Part shown: piece after piece, positions 22,207 through 34,007 of the stretch
Numbering within the stretch: the stretch's first letter is position 1
How the letters are laid out: each line of letters starts with the position of its first letter
Assembly (NCBI GenBank): GCA_036345935.2
Contig: JADWOT020001334.1
Coordinates: 124,001 to 188,000, forward strand
DNA length: 64,000 bases
DNA from: Taenia hydatigena
Lineage: Eukaryota > Platyhelminthes > Cestoda > Cyclophyllidea > Taeniidae
Reading direction: 5' to 3'
Made by a program: the position numbers and the translations under genes
Notes under the pieces: generated by a model
What the model saw: only the letters and a program-made list of their open reading frames with translations
What the model was told of the DNA's origin: nothing
The model's database searches: none

Positions 22207-25200
22207 AGTTCAGGAGGACAGAAATTCCAGTGAGTGCTTTACATTTGTAGTGTCCTTGTCAAATGGTATGTTCTTAGGGTTATAAACTTCATTCTTTCAT
22301 GAAACCACCCGGTTTCTGCGTGCAGCTGCCAAATTATTTCCTTTTTGGCACTTTGCAGTTTAAAAATAAGATAATGATAAGCAAGAATTGACTGACCTGT
22401 CTTCTTTACTCGGTGATGTTTTGGCGGTACTCTTAGGAGAGCCACCAAGAGCGGAATGTGCCCCAACCCCTTTTTATTCACCCCAGTTTGTCAGTAGTAC
22501 ACACTTAGCGAAGCGACACATTTGAAAATTATTACCTTTTTTAATATTTAAATGCGCGCTCCTAGGTTAGCTCAGCCAAGGCAATTTTTAAGGTTGCGGC
22601 TGATTTTAATGTAGGAAAGTCATGACCGATTTCGTCAGTATTAGATAGGAAGGCCTATCTACTACTGAAAGGGAGGGCTTGCTATGCAAGTTTAGGAGAC
22701 CGTGAAGTTAGGGAATGCTTTCCATGTTTTCTTTTTCCACTGACGTCATTTTTGCTTTATTTTACAATTACATTTAATTAAACCAAAGATCGTGCCTCAG
22801 AGGACTCCTTTGGCCCAAGAGGACCTAGTCCGTTGATTATTGCAGATGGAATTTCCTCAGTAACCGTAAGTACTTGGAATTGGGTTGCAGTACGGCCGTG
22901 AAATATCCATGCATTCTCGTATTTAACAACAATGATTGCTTTTTGATAGAACTCAGATAATTTGCCGCCGAAAGCGGCTACTGGTGCACCTTACGAAAGA
23001 AACATGGAAGTAGCTGGATCGATGCTTCTACTCAACGGCTACATGTTACCATCGAGCTCAAGTTCGACTCCAGCTGTGATCTCTCTCAAAGGTCATAATA
23101 TTGCACAGCTTACTACAAATTTCCAAATAAATTGCCCCATGGCCGTTACTGCTCCACTTGGTCGTGACCTCGGCCATTGTCTTCCGACGCTACAATCCGT
23201 AAGCACATTCGTCCGAGGATTAGCTAAGGAAACTATGCTTCTACTATATGCGCAAGGCCTGTTTTAGTCGATGACGACTAAAATGCTTCTGAAGGTTACA
23301 TATGTAGGCAAAGGCTGAGACAAAAGGTCTGTTCTACCATTGCAGGGTCCCGCAGCAGTTGCACAGATCCTGCCAAGTGCAGCGATTTCGTCAGCGAGAT
23401 GGCCTTATGAATGGGGACAGAGTTTACTTCAAGGCATGTGCTAGCATGGCTTTACATGCATGCGTGCTCTTTTCTTCAGCGCCCTTAAGATTGTTGCACG
23501 GGCTGCATAGTCGGCTTAGGTGGAAGGGCATTCATCATTGTTAGTCGTCTTCATCACCCTGGCGCCAAATGCCTTCGCGCATGTTGGAAGAGAATAAGAA
23601 GTCGATTATCTGCATTGATGCTCAGCAGTCATTGTGTGTGACGAAATGAACAAATAGGTTGAGATTGAAGGTGTAGCCCTTTGTATAAGTGACACAATAG
23701 GAGGAAGAAGTCGGAATTAGTGCTCTCTAATCGCCTTCCCCGCAGTCATTTCTAAACTTTCAAGAAATAGTGCACGCTGTCTACACAATTTATTCCGTCA
23801 ATTTTTTTTAGCTAACAAATGCAGAGATAGTACTCTCAGCATTCCGGCAGTGGTAATAGTGCCTACAAAGACCTCAAAATGCACTATTTTACCTGCTTTC
23901 CCTACCAGTGATAACAGTCATTAATTACTATCATTTAAACCGGAGTTTAACGATTCTGGTTGCACGCACATGTGCAATGCACAGTGGAAGGCAAACTTCT
24001 TGTGCATATGGCAATGCAGCCCAATTGATTGCAATTCGACTTCATCGGTAAATTTCCACACAATTCAACTTTGTTAGTGTTACTTGTAGTGGACCTCCAC
24101 ACCAATCACCCATTTGGGGTTGAATGAGAAAGAGAGTGAGCAGAGATATCACACGCATGCCAGAACTAGCGTGATCGGAAATGCACGACTCGAACTACAA
24201 AATTAAACCACACTCTATAACTCATTTGCGAGTTGCAACGTACCTTTCCATGGTATTAAGGAATCTTTAGCCTCAGTGCCTACACTGAAGTGCACTAGTA
24301 GTGGAACCATATATTATCTGCTGCAAAGTACGCAAATTGCGGTCCAACGTATCGCCCAGATGCAGTGCGTGCATCTGGAGGCATCTTAAACAATCAACAT
24401 AAGGTGTGAAAAATAGGAAGACGCATAAATCACCTACTGCTCTCGGTATTTTTGTTTCACAGTTGACTGATATGTTGCAGCAAACGAGAGGAGGCATCAA
24501 ATCAATTTTTGGAGGTCTTTAACTGCCAACCATGTATTCTATGTTTACAGTATATTTACTCACTTTTTTTAGACTCGTAGATGATGTCGTTGGTTAACGG
24601 CAAGAAATGTAAGCAATGTAACAGGAATAAGGGAAATATAGCGGGATCAAAATGCTTAAGTCATCGTATCAGGTTAAGCATTACAACAATGAATAAACCT
24701 TGATGTAATAAGCACCAATGTTCGTCGGGTGCTTCTTCATGTATGTTGGTCAGCTTTAATGTAAGATGGCACCTTACCACCACCTTCTCTGGATCCTTTG
24801 GCCAAAGTGAGGGTAGCAAAGAAGACGAGATAGAAGCTGAGTTCCATTCCCAATTTACGAATTCTTTTCCATTCACAGCCCATTGCGCATTTATAATAAT
24901 GGTCTGCTCCTATATTAGCCTATCAGGTATGTTTGTAGTGACCTATCAAGCGACCTCCACAGTTCTGCAGTAAAAGCCATAAGTGTTGATGAGTTTTTGC
25001 GATTCTATCAAGATGATTAAGTTTTAGCACAATGGCGCTCAGAGATAAACGGTGAAACAGTGTAAATAGCGGATTCTTGTTGACATCTCTGTTGTTTAAA
25101 CTTAGCTAGTGCCATCGGTTCATGTTCTGAAATCAGTGGAACTCCGAAAAAGTTTTATTTTCACTTAAGAATTTAGTGTGACAATGGGTCTGTTTCGACT

Positions 25201-28200
25201 GCCGTTTCGATTTCCTCACCACGTCTAGCATGCCTTCTATGTGTTCTCAAAAGTGAAATATTTGGCTCTGGAGGAGGACGCATTGCGATCCTTTGTACGC
25301 GTCAATTTTCACCAATGCTCCACCATGATTCTGATTTAGATTTTCAGTGCAATATTTCTGAAGTTAAAGGGGATAGTGACAGTGCGTATCTGTGTCGCGA
25401 AATTGTATTGAGAGCATTAGCCTCTCTATTAGTTATACAATGCCTTCTCCATTGCGCCCACGATCACACAGAACCGAGCTCTTATTTGCAAAAGTAACAA
25501 ACTTGATTCCACATTATTTGTCGATGCATCACATTTTTATGCGGTGGGTTGCAATGCATCGCTACGCAGAATAACAATCTGCATTTCAATTAGCGCTGCT
25601 ATGTACGCAGACTTTGTTGTGAGGAATGGGTAGGACTTTTGACACGCCTGACGATGCAGTATATGCTGATAAGCGAGTCGTGGTTTATCTGGGCCTGATG
25701 GCCTCCGTCCTAGACTTACACCATGATATTTAGAATCCCATTTCAAAATACGCCATGTAAATGCGATATTTGGTTTTCGCGGTCCGGTCCATGTCACGGG
25801 AACTATTGATGCGGAAAAGCTGTTGAATTTGACGCGTCCATAACGCGTTGTTGTATGATTTGGTCTAAGGACAAGGAGGACAATTGTACAAATATCTTAC
25901 CTGTAGATCAAATTCTACCCACCTCATATCTCTGGTAGCCGGCACGACAATGCTGAAACGAATCAGTAGAAATGTTACGCAATCAAATTCACAAACCAGG
26001 CAACCAAAACGCGCTGAAGTCCGTCAATTACTGCTGCACCGAAATTTTTTTCCTTTCGAGACACTATGTACATTTGCCGCATTTTACACTTAGTGCATGC
26101 AAAAGTCACTCATTGTAACAAAATGGGGTCAAGAACGTGTCATTATACTGGTGTTCATCAAAGCACGACTAAAAAATATGCAACGCAGGCTTAGCTGCAA
26201 TTGCTCTGCAATGGTCTTCTCTCTTAGCACTAGACTAGGAGCCTCGAGCCGTCATTTTTCCAGGTTCGTACACATCAGTCGGCCCCCTGCTGGGCAGCAT
26301 TGCCATTGGGCCGTACCTATCACCCTCAGCTCATCTCCGTGTTAGTAGTATCTGATCTGCCAATCCAAAATACTTTTTCAGTAAATAAGAAAGACTCGGA
26401 GTGGTATGCATGCGCCATCTTAAATTTTGCTCGTTGCATAACAAAACACTTCGAAAAGTATTATTAGTGGCTAGCATTCATTTTTGCGATCTAGTTCAGT
26501 TAATCCATTGGCTGACGAGGTTCAGTGTTTATTCACTATCTCTTATGACGTTTTTCGGGTTTATTCACCTAGTTATATGTTTAAATGCTTGCCTAGTGGT
26601 CTATCTTGTTCCATTGTTTATTCTCATACCTGTTCGCGTTTTCGATGTCAACTCATCACTGTTGCAGCGATTTGTGTCCAAAACCATCGTGCACATTTTT
26701 GGTATAGGAAATGCATTCCATGGTGAGGCATGATACATTTCCCTATTCGCCGCAAAAAACGATCCTGCCATTTTTGCAAATTGAGGATCATGCTAACCAT
26801 TTCGCCTCACTTAAAGCATATTTTGAAGTGAGCGAGCACTTAAATGTGTGACGAAAACGGTACGTTGTGATGGAACTATGTGCATGGCAGGACGCAGGAC
26901 CTCAATCGCACCTACATATGTTAACTGGAATATTTTTTTCTTTTGTCAAATCTAATGTTGATTGCGGATTTATTTCGTCTGATTTGGATCAATTACAATT
27001 CTTCTATTGATATAAGCTGTAATTCCTTTAATGTCCAAAGTCTCATCGATCACTCTGTAGCCCTGTCTCTGCTGAAACACTTGCATATGATTCCGAGTGT
27101 CGTTAATAGAGGCGAACTTGCCGCAGTCCACCGCCGTGCATTGCAGTTTGCCGCCTAGTAATAGAGTGAGTCGACAACGAAGGTCATTTCGAGTGTGTCA
27201 TGTTTCCAAATACACCCTCAGCCCCACATGTGATTCTAAGCACGATCGAGGAAACGTCGTAAAACTAGTCGAACACTTTTGACACTTATGTTAAGCCTAG
27301 GCGTAATCCGCCGCTAAAACAAAGGAAGGAGTCACGTTTTACACTTACGAACCATGAAAACTTGATCAGACGCATCTTGGTAAGACGCATACCTTTGCTG
27401 TCAAATTTTGCTGGGATTCTTTTTCATCGTTTTCAAAGAACATTAGTTCAGACTTAGAAACACTCTGCAGTAATGGCTAGAAGACCCATCAGACGCCACT
27501 GTTATATTAAAAATAATCTCACATGCCACTGAAACTTTAAAGACAAATCCATACCACTTTACTACAAGTTTCAGAACCGTTACATATTTGAGCTGAATTT
27601 TAAAAATGCAATGCCGGTCTACTCCCGACACTTTAGGTACCATCGTCAGTTCCAAGCTCATTTTAAAGCAGTGCATATAGGCACGCTCTTTTAACTGCAT
27701 CCTTGCAGCTACCACGACAGTATTGTAATGTCATTTGACACGTCGTCTTGTCAGGCCTGCTATCAAGTAATAAGCCTTTTTGGGCACGTGGGGACAATTG
27801 CACATTTTTAAGGTCATAGGATGCTAAAGATGAGCCATAACACAGCTGAGGACTATGCGATTTGGCATGACAGATACAAAACATGCTGCTAGCTTTGTGA
27901 TTCGTGCATTTGAGTGCACTGTAAGCCTGACCATAGCAAAGCCCTGACAAATTAAATTTGTTAAGTCTTTTCTAGGGTAATGTCTTCTGCACTTAAATCA
28001 AAGCAGTATTATTGAACGAAACGAAGTCAACATCTGAAACATTTCAATGCCTAGTTACGCTGCTTGAACATCCTCTATCATGATCTTTCTAATCGTCTCA
28101 ATTTAGCTTGGGTATGTGGCGAGGAATGTGCAAAATTTGGTCACAGTGTGGCGCATGCGTGGCGCATCATGGTATTGCAACGAATCCTGCATCAAAACAC

Positions 28201-29006
28201 CAGATCACTTCACGACCTGCTTCATTTACCCACCTTCGTGTCCGTTGGCGCAAAAAAGTGACAAACTATCCTTGAGGATCTAGCAAGTAAAAGATTGAGC
28301 ATTTTTTGTCGATACGTTAAAACGGCGTAGTTAGCAATGTGACTATACCAATTTTCGCCATAAATTTCGTTTCCAATCCATTTTTTACTAACTACTATTA
28401 ATGTGAAGGTCATCTATGCCATCGCAATGAGTTTGAAACGATTATGTGGTTATTTTGGAAACGACTCATTATTCACCCCTTTTATATCTTGCCAGATCTA
28501 GGGGCTAAAAGCGGATGTACGAAGATGTATATGCACAGCAAGAAACTAAACTTTTGTCGCAAAACGGTTTGTCCTCTTCTTTAGGAATGAGTTCACCCAA
28601 GTGTAAGCGAAAGAAAGGCGAAAATCACCTTGATTAAATAAATAAATAAAGTGTCCTTTGGATCAAGCTCTGTGCCCAACTCTGTCATTGAATGCTATGA
28701 GCCATATACTTTCAATTCATTCGACACTACGAAAGAAAATATCAGCGCAAAACTTAGCAAGCCTTTGTGACAAAATCGAATGAAGTCATGACATGGTCCA
28801 AAATCTTGGAAAAAAAGGGGCAGATTAAGAATGGGGTGATTTGTAAGTGTGAGCATACAAATGGGCCTTAAATTTCACTCTTATTCGCTTGGGTCGCTAT
28901 GACACGATGAAACCGTTAAAGACAGGATGTTTAGATTAACCATCCCCGAAGGACCAATCATCTTTGAACGACTGATTAGTTTACAATTTAGTTCAGCTCA
29001 GCATTT

Positions 29007-29522
29007 ATGTCAATAGACTGGCTGCTGCTTTCAACTTGGTCAGTTGAAGATCGCACTTCCGCTCTAAATAAGTCGCATCTGCTACTTTGTCTCCTATTTT
29101 ACAAATTTACGTCTGGCTTAACAACGATGACCGCCCAAAAATTTGGATCAGAGTGCAAGTTTTTTAGAGACTTTTCAGGAGCTAGCCGTGACAGAGGATG
29201 CTCATTTTGCATCAGCATTAAGAGTGGCTCCCAAGTTCCCACCACAACGACCAAAGAATCAGCCGATACGAGGAATAATGTTGACAAAGACAGCAATGCT
29301 GTTGATGGCGGTGAAAATATAGCCGAAACTCCTCTTTATGCGAGTGTTCTGCCTCCAATATCATCAATGAACTTCTCCCATCTTACAGTTCCTATCGTGA
29401 TACTAGCACCAATTTGCATGACTAGAAACCAAAAAGTACATCCAACAATGTACGAGCAGTCACCCACCAACACGCGAATCGGGACATTAAAAAGCGTACG
29501 GTTCCCACGTCATGCAAATTAA
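29007..29522 (+). other. Longest open frame in the window (171 codons)
   Basis: This frame begins MSIDWLLLSTWSVEDRTS and ends RFPRHAN. It has a hydrophobic stretch near residues 22-40, an acidic and polar middle (about residues 75-105) and no domain I know. The minus strand over the same DNA is also fairly open and reads hydrophobic segments, for example FGFLVMQIGASITIGTVRW-like sequence across a frame change, so the true coding strand, if any, is unclear. No splice or promoter evidence was found. It is kept only as the best single candidate for an exon. Confidence 0.15.
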
Positions 29523-32276
29523 CATAAATCTCCTCGACTCCTACTCTAAAGGAAGGAAAATCCGAGAAAATCTTGGAGTTGGAGAGGCTTTCAAATTTCT
29601 GATATAGCGTCTTCACAATGACATCAAATGCTATTCGGGATCACACCGTAAAATCATGCAAATGCGGGCACATCGCAGCCAACTTAAACATGCAAATGCC
29701 CATGGCTAACAGCATACGAATCGCATATTTTCACGATTTGCGCGAATTTGCGACCCACAACTCTATCCAGCGGTTTCCTTCACAGACACTGCAAAACGCT
29801 TTCGCACGAGTTACTTAAATTAGTGTGAAGCTTGGAAATTTGAGTTAACTAAAAATAAGGCGTCTTACAAACTTTTAACATGACTTCATTTACCTCCTAT
29901 CCCTTGCGATTGTTTCTGGAATTGGAACATTATCCTAAGCCATATTTATTGCATTTGATAGTAGGAATCAATAGTTCTTTCACAAAGAAGATTAAAAGGA
30001 TTTTCAGGTGGGGGTATTGGCTTGTATTTTGGATAAGTTCTTATTCGCAGTAGACATTGGTTCGACCATGCCTGTCGGAACTCTTCTTCTGTCTGATTGA
30101 AGGCATCCGCAAGTGTCTCAGTGTGCATTTTAACATTTTCTTTATGCTTTTAATCAGATGCAGCACATGTCCTGAGGCATGGTTGATTGCCATTTCCAAG
30201 TTTGATAAAGAGAAATCGGGGTCGACTCTCATTATTCATCCCGTGAGTATCTTGGATGGCAAAACACTGATTGATGCATAGACCCTAGGCGGAAAAGCAC
30301 ATCTTTGACCTAGATCTTAACCTCCTGGCGAAACGCATGTGTTACTCGTCCTATTCTCAGTCTTCTTTTAGTTTGCCCTTTTTTCTCTTGTTTCAGCACA
30401 CTTTATTTTTCAAATCTAGGTTGTATTGTGGCTAAGCTGGGCCAAACAAAACCGGATGGCGCGATTGCGTGCTCTTTGGTTAAAGTATGCCCTTTTGGTT
30501 ACAAGTTGCGAACCGCTTTGCTGACTGATTCCATAATATGCCTACAATATGGATTCCCATATTAGCACAGTCTTTTGCCGTACTTAAATCTGTCTGAAAT
30601 TTACTTTTATTCTTCTCTTGACCTTTGGAGGCAGACAAGTTCTATATAAATTCATCCAAGGCAAATGGATTTAATTACATTTCAACTTCACCACCTCTGC
30701 CTCTATCTCTAAAATGCTTCCGCATACAAGGGTTCTGATCAGAAACGGATGCCAGGTGACAATAACTAACTGTATCGTCAAATGTTAGTCAGGAAAGGCA
30801 ACCGCAAATTGCGGGAGTGACATCCTTAAAAGCGCTTCTGTATGTTTGTGCCGAGTAGTGAACATAGCGTATTTAAGCTCGTTCAGACTTTCGGCCATCA
30901 AAACGACATTTGAGAGATATTTACTGAGTCGTCACAAACAGATTTATGCTAGATTGAATTTAAGTTTTTCTATTTTCATCTTAACTATGGCAGGATATAA
31001 CTCTTCATTCCCTGTAACATGTTCACATTTAAAAGCACATCAAGGTGCTCCAGGTGCTGCTCAGTTGCAGAACTGTGCATTTAGACCTTTTCAAAGATTA
31101 CTTCTGGTTGAGCTGCTGCCATGGCAGACATGGCCAGTAGTTTGTAGATAGCAGTCAACAGTGATTGACTTGTGAGTCTTTCTTCAATATGCAGCTCAAA
31201 ACGAAGGAAATGCGGCCGATCCCCTGTGCAATGCAGTCGATGAAGCCGCAATCGACTGTTACATTAATCTTCAAGTTTTGGGGCGAAAACTTGAAAGTTG
31301 CCAAAATTTGTAATCGATTGCAAGCGATTTTGAATTACCCTTCTCGGATTAATTTGTCTCCTGGAAGCTGTATGCAATCAAGTAACATGGCAATATTTCA
31401 TTCACTCTTCGAAGACTTGACCCACGCATGAGCCAAACTTTTATAGGAAAATGGCATCTGAGTAACGGTTTGCATCAGACCATGTGGTTACCCTTTAGCA
31501 GTAAACAGACAATGGCATAGATGCCATTGCTGCATTAAGTTTTTACTGTGCATAAGGGATCTTAGGATCTTATTTTAGTTCATCGCATTTGTAATGGGTA
31601 GGCAACGATAAATCAGGTAATCATGGTTATTTCGCGACTTCGTAGCAATCCGTTGACGCCTCTTTGACGCCAATTATTTAACCTTGTACCTTGGTCACAT
31701 GGCCAATCCGCGCTGGCTTACTCTGATAACGATAGGCGCCGGAAGCCTTACATGAGTTGTTCTTATGCTTTGTTTCTCCGTTTGTGCATATGTTCTGCTT
31801 TCATTACATTTAATTTAGCCTGTTGTCATATTCCTAGCGATCGCATGCATTGCTAGCAATTCAAGCATGCAATTGATTACAACGTAAAATTACTGACTTA
31901 CCACCTAAAAAAGCTTAAAAGATAAGTGACTACCTTGAGGTCCCAAATCTGGTTAATTTCTGCTCGGCTAATCCAGGATGGAGGTATATTCTTTCCACAA
32001 GCCAATTCTCCACTCCCATAATGCAAAACATTTATAAGCGGACCCAGGTAAATAAACGTCTCTACCAGTTACTTAACTCGCAACCTTCCGACTTCCATCT
32101 GAAATGCTTCCACAGGTTTTCGATGCAATGATAGGCAACCCGATTCTCATGGACGCTTACAATTCATAATTAGGCCAAACCGATTAGAAGGAATTATGTA
32201 TTTCGGTTATTTTCATAGCTCCACCCTCCATGCGAAGTAACATGAGGAACGTGTGTAACAATTTGAAGCAACGGTT

Positions 32277-32582
32277 TTGTTTGTCGACTGGTCTTTAGCA
32301 AACAAGAAGCCATTTTACTTGCAGCCTACTTGCCTGAGGGTATATTGTTGTACAAAAGAATGTGTGGATTATTATGCTAGTCGAATATGGCATTTAAAGA
32401 AATGTTGCAGGTGGTACAATTATGAATGCCCAATTCATTTGGGTGGATCCATTGCACTTCCATTTGGAAGTGAAACAAGCCATCTCATAATCTCTCGCAC
32501 TCTATCAGATATTAATTATTGCAGCCATTATCAATACCTGCATATCGAATTTCATTTCGAAAGGCATCCTTCGTTTTACTAG
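32277..32582 (+). other. Open frame on the opposite strand of A copy 3
   Basis: This frame of 101 codons starts MFVDWSLANKKPF and is rich in aromatic residues and Cys. The homologous DNA in copy 1 (about 6690-7000, minus strand) can be translated in the same frame with segments such as NYECTIHLGE and SDINYCS, but has several stops. Either this is a relic of a coding region read antisense to the tRNA-like sequence, or it is open by chance. No family is recognised. Confidence 0.2.
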
Positions 32583-33560
32583 ATGCGAAGTTTCGACTTT
32601 ATTTCAATTTGTCCCATTTCATGTCACTCAATCGTCTGCATATTGGGGTGCAGACAACAGGTACCCAATTATCGCATGAGCTCACATGTCTCGGACTTAG
32701 TTACCGTGGCTTCTCTACGATTAAGTTAGTTTTAACACACACAATCCTCGCTGGGGTTTCTTTAGGCTTGGTTTCTGCACCCTATCCAGGAATACCAACC
32801 CTAGAATGCGGAGATAATCTCCCATAAATGCTAAAATTTGATGCGCTGTACAATTTTTAACCATGCGCTATGTGGTTTGGATGACCATGGTCGACCGAGG
32901 GATTCGTGGGAGAGATATGCAATCTCATCTGTCAGGGTTATAAGGCTGGTGTTCCTATTTTAACCTCAGTCTTCAGGCCTTTGTATTAGGTGCAATAATC
33001 ACGTAGGAATTAAAAATGGTTATTGAGGCTGTGCTCATTCAGACTACGCTTTATCCTCAGTTGCTGATGTCATTCTTCTCGACAAAGGGTTCGTGATCAC
33101 TCACCGCCTATTAGATAAAATGTTTATTCAGACAGGCAATGAAGCAGTGTTGTGAATTTCCAAAACTTTTCAGAACAAAAGTGCTCTAGAGCACCAAATG
33201 CACGGCTTAGAACTTATTTTAACTGGAAGCTCTACATGTCACCTTCCTTATGCACCTAATTTTTGCAGAGAAACAGAATAGCATTAAATAAGCTGCCCAT
33301 CCATTAACCAACACATTCGCACCATCAGTTTTGATGCGGTGCGAGTGCACGACGCTAGAGCGGACAGCTGCAAAGGAAACATGACATGGTGCAGCCGAGA
33401 CGACGAGGTAGGCACAACTCACCTAGGTTCAAAACTGCTCTAACCTCCGAGCTACGAACACAGCTAAACATAATTCTCCTAGTGCTTCCTTGTCCACCAA
33501 TGCATTTCGCAATTCCACTGATCACGCTTCAACTATCGCGAAGCATAGCATCTGGCCGAA

Positions 33561-33791
33561 CTAGAGAGGTTGACAACGAGAGTAAATAAAGTGAGTAGAA
33601 GAAGCAAAGTGAGGGGACATGAGAAGCGAATACAAGGGATGAGTACGAAGGTGAAGGAGTAGGAGGGAGTTGGTAGTTAGTGAGTGAAGGGGAAATGGGA
33701 ATAGATGGTTGGTGGTGGTGAGGCATGTCGGTAGGTTAGGGCATCGACCTGATTGAGTGGATGTCGAGGAATCTAGCCTCTCAACAGGCAT
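33561..33791 (-). other. Pyrimidine-rich open frame in A copy 3
   Basis: This frame of 76 codons starts MPVERLDSSTST and lies 216 bp after the tRNA-like start. It closely resembles the first 70 codons of the frame at 5595. The plus strand here is a purine-rich tract. Confidence 0.25.
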
Positions 33792-33934
33792 GATGACATT
33801 TTATCTCCCAATTTCAGTCAGGTTTACTGCTCCTCCCTCTAGCGTCAAAGTAGGCAGCTCGTTCATCCTTTTTGCTGAAATTTGTTATTGGACGGACATG
33901 GTGATATGCAAGCGGTGGGAGACAAAAGATTTTA

Positions 33935-34007
33935 CGACTCTGGCAGTACTCCAACATGCAGTTTTCTGATCGGCAGTTAGACGCCCTATCCAGTAGACCA
34001 CGTGGTC
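33935..34007 (-). pseudogene. Decayed tRNA-like sequence in A copy 3
   Basis: The 73 nt align without gaps to 17809-17881. The anticodon arm is TCTAA / TCAGA with loop CTGCCGA (GCC). The B box has decayed to GTTGGAGTACT and the acceptor strands GACCACG / CAGAGTC no longer pair well. It is a remnant and not a functional tRNA. Confidence 0.5.

Larger units (their letters stand above)
18376..32184. other. Long stretch without repeat match or recognised gene
   Basis: Across nearly 14 kb I found no match to other parts of the window, no RNA gene and no protein family. Scattered frames of 60-171 codons occur on both strands at the density expected by chance. The two longest are listed separately. 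Exons of an unrecognised, intron-rich gene could be hidden here. Confidence 0.45.
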
